This document shows positions 8,378 to 17,584 of a stretch of 53,527 nucleotides of DNA, piece by piece. How positions within the stretch are numbered: position 1 is the first letter of the stretch; each line of letters opens with the position of its first letter. The translations under genes and the position numbers were made by a program. The DNA comes from an uncultured Eubacteriales bacterium (GTDB taxonomy: Bacteria; Bacillota; Clostridia; Lachnospirales; Lachnospiraceae): assembly GCA_900539455.1 (NCBI GenBank), contig UQCD01000016.1, forward strand, positions 1 through 53,527, given 5' to 3'. The notes beneath the pieces are model-generated. The model was not told where the DNA came from. It saw only the letters and a program-made list of their open reading frames with translations, and did no database searches.

Positions 8378-10399
8378 ATGAACAGGAAAAAGAAAAAAGA
8401 CAGCAGTCAGTTATTTTCGTCACAAACCTACAGCGAAAGGATACAAAAGATATTTCTGCACATTATTAGAAATATTTTAATAATTGTGTGTATCGAGGCA
8501 TTTATTATTTCAAGCATAATATTTGTAGCCAATTCATTCTCGGCAGTAAAGGATTCAGCAAAACTTCATACAGAGCAGGTTGATTCTGTTATGCAGGGAA
8601 AAATCAGCATTATCAAGACAGCTGCAGCAGGTATCAATAGTGGAAAGTTTACAGAATATGAAGAAATATTGGCATATGTAGACAGTATTGCAGCTACAGA
8701 TGACCAAATATCAGCAGTTTATTCCTGTACCAATGACAATACAACTGTTATGAGTGGTGGCTGGCAGCCACCGGAGGGGTTTGTTGTAACAGACAGGGAA
8801 TGGTATCAGGAAGCAGTTAAAAATCCAGATAAAGTATACATTTCAGAGCCATATATTGATGAACAGTCAGGTGGTATATGTATTACTATTGCAAAGGCAA
8901 CCTTTACGGGACAGACACAGACCGGAGTTGTTGGAATGGATATATATATGGATAACCTTTCTTCACTTTTTACAAAGGAGTCAAATGGCAATTATACCTT
9001 TCTGGTCAGCAAGAAGGGTACCATTCTTACCCACCCAAATAAAGAGTTTGCACTTTCTGTAGACAATACAACTACACTTGAAAATGCAAAGGGTGTAAAT
9101 TACAGCTGCTTAAATGATGACTCTTTGTCTTTGCATTTCTTACTAGATTACAATGGTTCATTTATGAGAATGGTTCCAAGTGTTTCAGAGGTTACCGGAT
9201 GGAGAGTTGTTTCAGCAGAAAAAACCATGCCTTTTATGCTCTTTGCCATTGGACTTATTGTTCTTAATGCTACAATTTGTATTATTACAACGCAAATTGG
9301 AAAAAGAAGAGTACACAAGGAAATATACAGATGGTTTACACCGATTGAGTCAATCAGCTCAAAGGTGGGCAATATAACAGAAGGAAATCTTGATATTGTA
9401 TTTGATGAGGAGCCTGTTACTAAGGAAATAGCTATGCTTACAAAATCCTTAAACGAAACAATATCCTCGCTTAAATACTACATAAGCACTATTACAAATA
9501 TAGTTACAAATATTTCAAATAAAAAGCTGACAGATTATGTAGACGGAGATTTTAAGGGAAGTTATATAGCAATCAGGGATTCCTTGAATACAATTATTGC
9601 TTCGCTAAATACATCACTTAAAAATATTGATGAACAGGCAAATACGGTCGTAGAGTTTTCAAACGAATTAGAAAAAACCACAAACTCCGTAGCCGAAAGT
9701 GCAACTGAACAAAACCATTCTATTATGGTACTTTCTGATAATATTAATAAGCTTACAGAGCAGACAAAGCAGATTACTAATGTAGCAGATAATGTTAAAA
9801 CAGTGGCAGAAACTACAAATAGCCATTTAATGAATAGCAGTAAAGAAATGAAGGAGCTGGTAGCTGCTATGGACAGCATAGAAAGCTGTTATTCAAAAAT
9901 TAATGAGTTTGTTACAGAAATTAATGCGTTGGCAGACCAGACCAACCTGTTAGCTTTAAATGCTTCTATAGAAGCAGCGAGAGCAGGAGAGGCAGGAAAG
10001 GGCTTTGCAGTTGTTGCCGATGAAATTAGCAAGCTTGCTTCTTCAAGTGCAGATGCCAGTAACAGTATTGAGCTGCTCATAACAGAGTCTAATGCAGCAG
10101 TATCAAAGGGCAAGGATTTAACCTCCTCAACCTCGGTTACCTTAGCAGAGGGTATTAACGATTCTGTAATGTCAAAGAAAAATATTGATGAGATAGTTGG
10201 ATTTGTAAAAGGACAGCAGCAGGCAATCGAAAATATTAATGAAAGCATTAAAAATCTTGCTTTAGTAATAGAAACCAATGCTGCAAGTGCTGAAGAAAAT
10301 GCTGCTATAAGCGAACAGTTAATTGGCTGTGCAGGCACACTTAAAAACACAGTTGATGAATTTGAGCTTAGTGATAATGAGCAGAAGTCAGAACAATAA
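8378..10399 (+). CDS. Methyl-accepting chemotaxis protein
   Basis: A 673-residue transmembrane chemoreceptor. TM1 lies at about 31-53, an extracellular dCache-like sensor at about 60-280, TM2 at about 285-306, then a HAMP region and the cytoplasmic signalling coiled coil. The CheA/CheW-binding hairpin tip is clear at about 514-550 (ALADQTNLLALNASIEAARA, then GEAGKGFAVVADEI). The ligand is unknown; cache domains commonly bind amino acids or organic acids. TGGAGG precedes the ATG and a large nested hairpin follows the stop. It sits upstream of the flagellar genes but is transcribed alone. Confidence 0.95.
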   Translation: MNRKKKKDSSQLFSSQTYSERIQKIFLHIIRNILIIVCIEAFIISSIIFVANSFSAVKDSAKLHTEQVDSVMQGKISIIKTAAAGINSGKFTEYEEILAYVDSIAATDDQISAVYSCTNDNTTVMSGGWQPPEGFVVTDREWYQEAVKNPDKVYISEPYIDEQSGGICITIAKATFTGQTQTGVVGMDIYMDNLSSLFTKESNGNYTFLVSKKGTILTHPNKEFALSVDNTTTLENAKGVNYSCLNDDSLSLHFLLDYNGSFMRMVPSVSEVTGWRVVSAEKTMPFMLFAIGLIVLNATICIITTQIGKRRVHKEIYRWFTPIESISSKVGNITEGNLDIVFDEEPVTKEIAMLTKSLNETISSLKYYISTITNIVTNISNKKLTDYVDGDFKGSYIAIRDSLNTIIASLNTSLKNIDEQANTVVEFSNELEKTTNSVAESATEQNHSIMVLSDNINKLTEQTKQITNVADNVKTVAETTNSHLMNSSKEMKELVAAMDSIESCYSKINEFVTEINALADQTNLLALNASIEAARAGEAGKGFAVVADEISKLASSSADASNSIELLITESNAAVSKGKDLTSSTSVTLAEGINDSVMSKKNIDEIVGFVKGQQQAIENINESIKNLALVIETNAASAEENAAISEQLIGCAGTLKNTVDEFELSDNEQKSEQ

Positions 10400-10437
10400 A
10401 CAACGAAGTATATATTAAGTAATATTAAAGCTTAACT

Positions 10438-10518
10438 AAATCCCTATAATTGGTTTTAGCTATACATTGCTTACTGTTTGTAAGGCAGTGTATAACATAA
10501 ATTAATTATAGGGATTTT
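10438..10518 (+). terminator. Nested double-hairpin terminator after the chemoreceptor gene
   Basis: Outer stem AAATCCCTATAATT (10438-10451) pairs perfectly with AATTATAGGGATTT (10504-10517). Inside it, TATACATTGC (10461-10470) pairs with GCAGTGTATA (10485-10494), continuing as TTAC/GTAA. A short T-run closes it. It is larger than a normal terminator. Confidence 0.65.
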
Positions 10519-10627
10519 ACTATAAAGAAATATAGGGAAAATGTCGATATAACAACTGTATATCTGAGAAGAGTCTGTTGGTAAATTCTCATTCAGCTTA
10601 AAAATTTAAAATTCTTAAAAAAGTTCT

Positions 10628-10656
10628 TTGCATATTTTAATTGTTTTGTATATAAT
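10628..10656 (+). promoter_or_regulatory. Sigma-A promoter of mbl
   Basis: TTGCAT (10628-10633), 17-nt spacer, TATAAT (10651-10656). It gives a leader of about 100 nt before mbl. Confidence 0.7.
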
Positions 10657-10764
10657 GTAATGTGGTGGACAACCATTTATTATAAGTAAAGACAATTTGC
10701 AACCAGATTGGATATTATCCAATCCTTTAATCCAAAATAAATATGTTTGAAAAAGGAGAATTTT

Positions 10765-11745
10765 ATGTTAGCAACAGATATTGGTATCGATTTAGGAACA
10801 GCTAGTATTTTAGTATATATCAGAGGAAAAGGTGTAGTCTTAAAGGAGCCATCAGTTGTAGCTTTTGACAGAGATACAAACAAGATTAAGGCTATTGGCG
10901 AGGAAGCAAGACTAATGATTGGCAGAACACCAGGAAATATTGTGGCAGTAAGACCACTCAGACAGGGTGTTATTTCTGATTATACAGTTACAGAAAAAAT
11001 GCTTAAGCATTTTATCCAGAAGGCATTAGGCAAGAGAACTCTTAAAAAGCCTAGAATTAGCGTTTGTGTACCTAGTGGTGTTACAGAGGTTGAAAAAAAG
11101 GCAGTTGAGGATGCAGCTTTTCAGGCAGGTGCCAGAGAGGTTTCTATTATTGAAGAACCAATAGCAGCAGCCATAGGAGCAGGTATTGATATTACAAAGC
11201 CATGTGGCAATATGATAGTAGATATTGGTGGCGGTACAACTGATATTGCAGTTATCTCTTTAGGTGGAACAGTTGTTAGTACATCAATAAAGGTTGCTGG
11301 CGATGATTTTGATGAAGCAATCGTAAGATATATGAGAAAGAAGCACAACCTTTTAATCGGTGACAGAACTGCCGAGGAAATCAAGATAAAGATTGGTGCA
11401 GCATATCCAAGAGATGAAGTGGCTACAATGGAGGTTAGAGGTAGAAATCTTGTTACAGGTTTACCAAAAACAATTACAGTCACATCAGAAGAAACAGAAG
11501 AAGCATTAAAAGAAACTACATCACAGATTGTAGAGGCTGTTCACAGCGTATTAGAAAAAACTCCACCGGAGCTTGCAGCAGATATTTCAGACAGAGGTAT
11601 TGTACTTACAGGTGGTGGCAGTTTATTACAGGGTCTTGAAGATCTTATTGAAAGCAAAACAGGTATTAATACAATGACTGCTGAGGATCCAATGACAGTA
11701 GTTGCTATAGGAACTGGAAAATATATAGAGTTCCTTAGTGAATAG
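10765..11745 (+). CDS. mbl: MreB-family actin-like rod-shape protein (Mbl type)
   Basis: Bacterial actin homologue that organises cell-wall synthesis along the cylinder; 326 residues. The ATP-binding phosphate-1 loop GIDLGTASILVY is near 6-17, and the phosphate-2 motif VDIGGGTTDIAVISL is in mid-protein. The start is ATG 10765, about 7 bp after AAAAGGAG; the frame also opens at a TTG 18 bp upstream that overlaps this ribosome site. I call it Mbl because the next two genes are the rod-protein pair that follows mbl in Bacillus (mbl-flhO-flhP). Product length and motifs are normal. Confidence 0.92.
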   Translation: MLATDIGIDLGTASILVYIRGKGVVLKEPSVVAFDRDTNKIKAIGEEARLMIGRTPGNIVAVRPLRQGVISDYTVTEKMLKHFIQKALGKRTLKKPRISVCVPSGVTEVEKKAVEDAAFQAGAREVSIIEEPIAAAIGAGIDITKPCGNMIVDIGGGTTDIAVISLGGTVVSTSIKVAGDDFDEAIVRYMRKKHNLLIGDRTAEEIKIKIGAAYPRDEVATMEVRGRNLVTGLPKTITVTSEETEEALKETTSQIVEAVHSVLEKTPPELAADISDRGIVLTGGGSLLQGLEDLIESKTGINTMTAEDPMTVVAIGTGKYIEFLSE

Positions 11746-11769
11746 TCCACATATCCGAAAGGAGACAGA

Positions 11770-12543
11770 ATGGTTAGAGGATTGTATACAGCCTACACAG
11801 GTATGGTCAATCAGCAAAAAAGATTAGATACTATTACAAACAACCTTGCAAACGCATCTACTAATGGTTACAAAAGAGAAGGTGCTACAGCTAAGGCGTT
11901 TAGTGAGTATCTTACCGTAAAGGCAAATGACCGGACTGTGGGTTACATTACAGAGCCAATAGGACATATGAGCTTAGGTGTAAAGATTGGTGAAAACTAT
12001 ACTGATTATTCTCAGGGTAGTTTTAAAAGCACAGGAAACACATATGATTTGGCAATAGAGGGAAACGGATTTTTCTCTATATCATTCACAAACAAAAATG
12101 GCGAGCAGTCCATTAAGTATACCAGGGACGGTGAATTTACAATAGATTCCGAAGGCACACTTCGCACAAAGGACGGAGATTATGTGCAGGGTGAAGGTGG
12201 GGATATTTACATTCCTACAGATGCTACCAGTGTAGCGATTACTTCTACCGGTGAGATATATGCTGATGGAGATTATGTTGATACTATTAGTATAGTTGAT
12301 TTTGAAGATTATAATTATCTTAAAAAATATGGCGAGAATATGTATGAAACTGTAGACGGGGCGGTGCAAAAGGACACAGGAGCTTTGATGCACCAGGGAT
12401 ATTTGGAAACCTCCAATATTAATGTAGTTAGTGAAATGGTTGAAATGATTACAATCAGCCGAGCTTATGAGTCAAGTCAGAAGGCTGTGCAGACAGCAGA
12501 TAGTATGCTTGACAAGGCGGTAAATGAAGTTGGAAGAGTATAG
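11770..12543 (+). CDS. flhO: Flagellar basal-body rod/hook protein (FlhO/FlgF type)
   Basis: A 257-residue member of the flagellar rod/hook family, exported through the flagellar secretion gate to build the axial structure. It has the N-terminal motif LDTITNNLANASTNGYKRE (about 21-39), the central beta domain, and the C-terminal hydrophobic heptad helix VVSEMVEMITISRAYESSQK. GAAAGGAGA lies before ATG. It starts 24 bp after mbl and ends 13 bp before its paralogue. FlgF versus FlhO naming depends on the scheme used. Confidence 0.9.
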   Translation: MVRGLYTAYTGMVNQQKRLDTITNNLANASTNGYKREGATAKAFSEYLTVKANDRTVGYITEPIGHMSLGVKIGENYTDYSQGSFKSTGNTYDLAIEGNGFFSISFTNKNGEQSIKYTRDGEFTIDSEGTLRTKDGDYVQGEGGDIYIPTDATSVAITSTGEIYADGDYVDTISIVDFEDYNYLKKYGENMYETVDGAVQKDTGALMHQGYLETSNINVVSEMVEMITISRAYESSQKAVQTADSMLDKAVNEVGRV

Positions 12544-12556
12544 GAGGTAGAAAGCT

Positions 12557-13375
12557 ATGATGAGAGCATTATGGACGGCAGCATCAGGTATGGTGTCACA
12601 GCAGACCAATGTTGATGTTATTGCCAACAATCTTTCAAATGTAAATACAATAGGATACAAAAAAGAAAGTGCCCAGTTTAAGTCACTTTTATATCAAACA
12701 GTCCAGTCGAAGACTACAAGTGCAAATGGTGATACAAAGCCTGTTGGAGCACAGGTAGGACTTGGTGTTAGAAATTCATCAATAACTACCAATTTTGTGC
12801 AAGGCTCTATTACTACAACTGGCTTAGATACAGATTTTGCTATTGACGGAAAAGGCTTCTTTCAGGTAATCAATGAAAATGGAGAAACCTTATATACAAG
12901 AAATGGTTCTTTTAACTGGTCACTTGGAAATAATGGTGGCATTATGCTTACAAATTCAGAGGGCTTACCAGTTCTTGATACAGATGGACAGCCTATAGAT
13001 TTAGAGGCAGGCTACGATTCAAGCAAGATTACAATATCTGCTGACGGTTTTGTGTGTTATCCAGACGCCCAGAACAATCCGCATCCAATAGGACCTCAGA
13101 TTGGATTGGTACAATTTTCAAATCCGGCAGGTCTTGAAAAGGCATCAGACTCTACATACAGACAGACAGCCGCATCAGGTGATCCTAGAAGTGAGGTAGA
13201 TGATGCAGACTTAAAAAAGAGTACAATCAGACAGAGCTGCCTTGAAGCATCTAATGTACAGGTTGTAGACGAAATGGTTAATTTAATAGTAGCACAAAGA
13301 GCCTACGAAATGAACTCAAGAGCCATAACTACTGCTGATGATATGTTAGCACAGGCAAATCAGTTAAAGAGATAG
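12557..13375 (+). CDS. flgG: Flagellar distal rod protein (FlhP/FlgG type)
   Basis: A 272-residue paralogue of the previous gene. MRALWTAASGMVSQQTNVD, then IANNLSNVNTIGYKK, is the canonical FlgG start, and SNVQVVDEMVNLIVAQRAYE near the end is the D0 coiled-coil helix. It builds the distal rod that couples to the hook. TAGGAGG precedes the ATG. Tandem FlgF/FlgG-like genes after mbl match Bacillus flhO-flhP. It is followed 12 bp later by the FlgJ-type gene. Confidence 0.93.
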   Translation: MMRALWTAASGMVSQQTNVDVIANNLSNVNTIGYKKESAQFKSLLYQTVQSKTTSANGDTKPVGAQVGLGVRNSSITTNFVQGSITTTGLDTDFAIDGKGFFQVINENGETLYTRNGSFNWSLGNNGGIMLTNSEGLPVLDTDGQPIDLEAGYDSSKITISADGFVCYPDAQNNPHPIGPQIGLVQFSNPAGLEKASDSTYRQTAASGDPRSEVDDADLKKSTIRQSCLEASNVQVVDEMVNLIVAQRAYEMNSRAITTADDMLAQANQLKR

Positions 13376-13387
13376 AAGGTGAACTAA

Positions 13388-13783
13388 ATGGATAGCAGTT
13401 ATCTTAATGGACTTTCTGATGTATTTAATGATTATTCAGACATATACAATAAAAATAGTAGTGCAGGCAATATAAAAAATAAGCTGGAGAGTACAGATTA
13501 CAGCAAAAGCACAGATGACGAGCTGATGGACGCCTGTAAGGAGTTTGAAGCTTATTTTGTGGAGCAGGCATTTAAGGCGATGCAAAAAATGGTGCCAGAA
13601 AACGAGGAAGGTTCATCGTCTGATTATATGGAATATTTTGGGGATACATTAGTTCAGGAATATGCGAAGAGTGCAACTAATCAAGGCGATGGCTTTGGAA
13701 TTGCAAATATGCTTTATGAACAAATGAAACGAAATTATGGCTTAGATACATCTACAGTATCAAAAAATCACCAAAGGACATAG
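13388..13783 (+). CDS. FlgJ-type rod-binding protein without muramidase domain
   Basis: A 131-residue protein with the rod-binding domain of FlgJ: DACKEFEAYFVEQAFKAMQK (about 48-67), YMEYFGDTLVQEYAKSA, then GFGIANMLYEQM. In proteobacteria FlgJ carries a C-terminal muramidase; here the product ends after the rod-binding part, as in other Firmicutes. It likely caps or chaperones the growing rod. It ends 3 bp before recD2, suggesting continued transcription. Confidence 0.85.
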   Translation: MDSSYLNGLSDVFNDYSDIYNKNSSAGNIKNKLESTDYSKSTDDELMDACKEFEAYFVEQAFKAMQKMVPENEEGSSSDYMEYFGDTLVQEYAKSATNQGDGFGIANMLYEQMKRNYGLDTSTVSKNHQRT

Positions 13784-13786
13784 TTT

Positions 13787-16009
13787 ATGGAAACATTTTC
13801 AGGGTATGTAGAAAAAATTGTATATCGAAATGAGGATAATGGCTATACTGTTTTAAGCGTGTCATTTGATAATGAAGAAGTAGTATGCGTTGGAACTTTT
13901 CAATTTATAAATGAAGGTGAGTATGTAAGCTTTACGGGAAAGACTACAGCTCACCCTTCTTATGGTGAGCAATTTAGTGTGCAAAGCTATGAAATAAAAG
14001 AGCCAGAGGACGAAAAGGCTGTGCTTAAATATTTAGGCTCAGGAGCTATTAAGGGTGTAGGCAGTGTATTGGCTGCCCGAATAGTAAAAAAATTCGGCGA
14101 GGATACTTTTAGAATTATTGATGAAGAGCCACACAGATTGCAAGAGGTCAAGGGCATAAGCGAAAGAATGGCATCGGAAATTGCCAGCCAGCTTGAAGAA
14201 AAGAAGGATATGCGTAAGGCAATGATATTTATGCAGGACTTGGGAATATCTTCAAATATGGCTGTTAAAATATATAACAAATACGGCTGCAAGGTGTATG
14301 AAATTATCAATAAAAATCCGTATAAGCTGGCAGAGGACATAGACGGCATAGGCTTTAAAATAGCTGATGAAATAGCCTTAAAAGCTGGTATCAGTGCAGA
14401 TTCAGATTTTAGGATTAAATGTGGAATATTATACATACTTAATCAGGCAGGAGCTAACGGACACGCTTATCTGCCTTTCGAGGAGTTAAAGAGCCTTATG
14501 AGAGAAATGCTGCTTATAGAGGATATTGACTTGGAAAAATATCTTATGGATATGCAGCTTGACAAAAGAATTGTTATAAAAAGCTTTGAATATGACAAGT
14601 GTATCTATTCTTCTACAGCCTACTATACAGAGCTTAATATTGCCAATATGCTAAAGCAGTTAAGTGTCAGAAGTAATATAGACGAAGGTCAGATATTAAC
14701 CAGAATCGCACAGATTGAAGCAAGCAGCCAGATTGTCCTTGATGAATTGCAAAAAAGAGCTGTTATAGAGGCTATGAACAGTGGACTTTTAGTCGTTACA
14801 GGCGGACCGGGTACAGGAAAAACTACAACTATTAATACAATTATTAAAATGTATGAAAATCAGGGTATGGAGATTTTGTTAGCTGCCCCTACAGGCAGAG
14901 CAGCCAAAAGGATGTCAGAGGCTACAGGCCACGAGGCTGTAACCATACATAGGCTTTTAGAGATTACAGGCAACCCTGACGAAATAGGCACAGGTACTCA
15001 TTTTGAGAGAAATGAGCAAAATCCATTAGAGGCAGATGCAGTAATTATTGATGAGATGTCTATGGTAGATATGTATTTAATGTACGCACTATTAAAGGCT
15101 GTTTCTGTAGGCACCAGACTTGTGCTTGTAGGTGATGTAAACCAGCTTCCAAGTGTTGGACCAGGAAATGTTTTGAAGGATATTATAGAGTCAGAGTGCT
15201 TTAATGTTGTTATGTTAAAAAAGATTTTCAGACAGGCAACCTACAGCGATATTATTATGAATGCCCACAAAATCAACGCTGGAGAAATGATTTCCCTAGA
15301 CAACAAAAGTAATGACTTTTTGTTTGTTAAAAGAGAGGAAGCCAATGCTGTTATAAATGCTACTATTACCTTAGTTAAGGACAAGCTTCCTAGATATGTA
15401 GATGCAGCTGCGTTTGATGTCCAGGTACTTACACCAATGCGAAAGGGAGCTTTGGGAGTAGCAAACTTAAACAAGATTCTTCAAAACTTTCTTAATCCTC
15501 CAGAGGATAGAAAAAAGGAAAGAGTAAATGGAGAAACTGCCTTCCGAGAGGGAGATAAGGTGATGCAGATAAAAAACAATTATCAGCTCGCCTGGGAAAT
15601 AAGAGGAGCAAGAGGACTTGTTATTGAGCAGGGACTTGGTGTGTTTAACGGAGATGTAGGTATAATAAAATACATTAATCTGTTTATGGAAACCGTAGAG
15701 GTACAGTTTGATGACGGCAAATTTGTTACCTATAGCTTTAAACAGCTAGACGAGCTGGAGCTGGCATATGCTGTGACTATTCACAAGTCGCAGGGCAGTG
15801 AATATTCGGCTGTGGTACTGCCACTTTTAAACGGTCCCAAAATGCTTATGACAAGAAATCTTTTGTATACAGCAGTAACCAGAGCAAAAAAGTGCGTTAC
15901 TATAGTAGGTGCAGCTTCGGCAGTAGATGAAATGGTTAAAAATAACAACGAAATAAAAAGACATTCGGGTCTTAAATATATGATTATGAGGGCTACAGAG
16001 GAACAATAA
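13787..16009 (+). CDS. recD2: RecD2-type ATP-dependent DNA helicase
   Basis: A 740-residue SF1B 5'-3' helicase of the RecD2 family, found in bacteria with or without AddAB/RecBCD. N-terminal OB and helix-hairpin-helix regions (YLGSGAIKGVGSVLAARIVK about 81-100), Walker A TGGPGTGKTTT (about 337-347), Walker B VIIDEMSMVD (about 419-428), and the C-terminal UvrD-like motif TIHKSQGSEY (about 664) are all present. Known roles of the family are in replication-fork repair. It starts 3 bp after the FlgJ-like gene, with no strong ribosome site, so it is probably translationally coupled. Confidence 0.95.
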   Translation: METFSGYVEKIVYRNEDNGYTVLSVSFDNEEVVCVGTFQFINEGEYVSFTGKTTAHPSYGEQFSVQSYEIKEPEDEKAVLKYLGSGAIKGVGSVLAARIVKKFGEDTFRIIDEEPHRLQEVKGISERMASEIASQLEEKKDMRKAMIFMQDLGISSNMAVKIYNKYGCKVYEIINKNPYKLAEDIDGIGFKIADEIALKAGISADSDFRIKCGILYILNQAGANGHAYLPFEELKSLMREMLLIEDIDLEKYLMDMQLDKRIVIKSFEYDKCIYSSTAYYTELNIANMLKQLSVRSNIDEGQILTRIAQIEASSQIVLDELQKRAVIEAMNSGLLVVTGGPGTGKTTTINTIIKMYENQGMEILLAAPTGRAAKRMSEATGHEAVTIHRLLEITGNPDEIGTGTHFERNEQNPLEADAVIIDEMSMVDMYLMYALLKAVSVGTRLVLVGDVNQLPSVGPGNVLKDIIESECFNVVMLKKIFRQATYSDIIMNAHKINAGEMISLDNKSNDFLFVKREEANAVINATITLVKDKLPRYVDAAAFDVQVLTPMRKGALGVANLNKILQNFLNPPEDRKKERVNGETAFREGDKVMQIKNNYQLAWEIRGARGLVIEQGLGVFNGDVGIIKYINLFMETVEVQFDDGKFVTYSFKQLDELELAYAVTIHKSQGSEYSAVVLPLLNGPKMLMTRNLLYTAVTRAKKCVTIVGAASAVDEMVKNNNEIKRHSGLKYMIMRATEEQ

Positions 16010-16030
16010 CAGACAATAACAAAAAAGGAA

Positions 16031-16786
16031 GTGGATAATATTACAAAAACTATAGACAATAGTATAAAGGCAGCAGGGAAAATATTTGATAATATTATAT
16101 ATGGAATATTTCCTAAACGGTGTCCTTTGTGTGAAGAGGCAATAACTCCAGAGAATCTTATTTGCAAGCTGTGTATTTCAAAAATAAAGTTTGTGCAAGA
16201 GCCAAAATGTAAGAAGTGTGGTAAAAAGCTGGTAAATGACAGACAGGAATATTGCCATAATTGCAGCAAAAATAATCACTTTTTTGAAGCTGGTATATCT
16301 ACCTTTGAGTATACTGAGGAAATACGAAAGGCAATTTACAGATTTAAATATCACAACAAAAGGGATTACGGAAAATTTTTTGCAAATGCTATATATAAAA
16401 ATAATGGTCAGGAGATTGAAAGGTGGAAGGCTGATGTAATAATGCCTATACCTATTCATTATAAAAGGAGAGTTAAAAGGGGCTATAATCAAGCCGAAAT
16501 ATTAGCAAGCAGGCTTGGCGAATACATTAATATTCCTATAAATTCTAAATGTCTAGTCAGACAGAGCAATACAAAACCCCAGAAGGATTTGTCTGTTTCA
16601 GAGAGAAAACAGAACCTAGAAAATGCTTTTAAAATAGTAGACAATGTAGTAAAATATAGAAAGGTCATATTGATAGATGATATATATACTACCGGCAGCA
16701 CTATAGACGAGTGTGCTAAGGTATTATTGTCGGCAGGTGTTGATAAAGTTTATTATATCAGTTTAAGTATTGGAACTGGAATATAA
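16031..16786 (+). CDS. comFC: ComF-family phosphoribosyltransferase-like protein
   Basis: A 251-residue protein of the ComFC/GntX family. Paired CxxC zinc motifs (CPLCEEAI, CKLC, CKKCGKKL, CHNC) fill about residues 28-78, followed by a type-I phosphoribosyltransferase fold with the PRPP loop VILIDDIYTTGST (about 213-225). In Bacillus comFC contributes to DNA uptake and lies directly before yvyF-flgM, as here. The start is GTG 16031, after AAAAAGGAA. Confidence 0.9.
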   Translation: MDNITKTIDNSIKAAGKIFDNIIYGIFPKRCPLCEEAITPENLICKLCISKIKFVQEPKCKKCGKKLVNDRQEYCHNCSKNNHFFEAGISTFEYTEEIRKAIYRFKYHNKRDYGKFFANAIYKNNGQEIERWKADVIMPIPIHYKRRVKRGYNQAEILASRLGEYINIPINSKCLVRQSNTKPQKDLSVSERKQNLENAFKIVDNVVKYRKVILIDDIYTTGSTIDECAKVLLSAGVDKVYYISLSIGTGI

Positions 16787-16797
16787 GGAGAAGAACT

Positions 16798-17196
16798 ATG
16801 GAAGTAAAGAATTGCAGAGAATGTAAAAGATTATTTAATTATATAGGTGGCCCTAGACTTTGCCCTGATTGCAGAGCAAAGCTGGAGGAAAAGTTTGGTG
16901 AGGTAAAGAAATTTATCGAGAACAATAAAAACGCTTCGATTTCAGTAGTATCTCAGGAAATGGGAGTTAGTGTGCAGCAGATTAATCAATGGGTAAGGGA
17001 AGAAAGATTGTCCTTCGCAGAGGGCTCTGCTGTAATGATAGATTGTGAAAAATGTGGAGCACCTATCAGAACAGGTCGTTTCTGTGAAAAGTGTAAGGGA
17101 CAGATGATAAACAAGTTCGGTGGAATGTATCAAAGAGAAAGCGAGCAGAAAAAGCAGGAGAGAGATAGAGCCAGAATGAGATTTTTGGATAACTAG
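16798..17196 (+). CDS. yvyF: Flagellar-operon zinc protein YvyF
   Basis: A 132-residue protein of the YvyF/TIGR03826 family of the flgM operon. It has an N-terminal zinc ribbon (Cys6, Cys9, Cys22, Cys25), a helix-turn-helix-like middle (VVSQEMGVSVQQINQWVREE) and a second ribbon (CEKCGAPIRTGRFCEKC). Function is not established; it is linked to motility control in Bacillus. The last two codons, AAC TAG, are the first bases of a palindromic insertion element flanked by TTGGAT duplications. Without the element the frame would run 15 more codons beyond that TTGGAT to a TAA at 17453-17455, so the insertion may have replaced the native C-terminus. Confidence 0.88.
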   Translation: MEVKNCRECKRLFNYIGGPRLCPDCRAKLEEKFGEVKKFIENNKNASISVVSQEMGVSVQQINQWVREERLSFAEGSAVMIDCEKCGAPIRTGRFCEKCKGQMINKFGGMYQRESEQKKQERDRARMRFLDN

Positions 17197-17398
17197 CTTG
17201 TACAATTAGCACTTGCTTATGAATACATTAGTTCAAGCTTTCAAGCTCTTCTAATAGAGCATAGGAAGGATAGTTGCTTTTAAATAATGTCAGGTAAAAC
17301 TCGCAATATTATTTATAGGAAATCTATAGATAGTGCTGCTCAAACATTACCTGACATTATTACATTATCCTGCCTATGCTCTATAAGAATAGCTAGTG
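17191..17398. mobile_element. Palindromic MITE-like element, copy A
   Basis: A 208-bp non-coding imperfect palindrome. It begins AACTAGC (17191) and ends GCTAGTG (17398). Long arms pair inside: ATAGAGCATAGG-AGGATA (from about 17253) with its complement near 17383, and AATAATGTCAGGTAA (from about 17283) with TTACCTGACATTATT (17347-17361). The identical 6-mer TTGGAT flanks it at 17185-17190 and 17399-17404, a target-site duplication. No transposase is inside. It lies at the 3' end of yvyF. A related copy in inverse orientation is at 19277-19521. Confidence 0.75.
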
Positions 17399-17404
17399 TT
17401 GGAT

Positions 17405-17584
17405 GGAAAAATGCAGGTTTGGGTGGATGCAGAAGATAGTTTAGAAGTGTGGTAAATCAATCGTAAAAACTTTAGATGAATTAAGGATGAATATGTGGTA
17501 GAATAACCCATATGGTAGCCTTGTTCAAGAAATTATCAAATCGGAATTTAAGCAAGAGATGATTTGCAATAATGGAGGTTACTT
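17405..17584. other. Intergenic stretch after the palindromic element
   Basis: No gene seen apart from a short in-frame continuation of yvyF to TAA at 17453-17455. TGGAGG at 17574-17579 is the ribosome site of the next gene. Confidence 0.5.
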
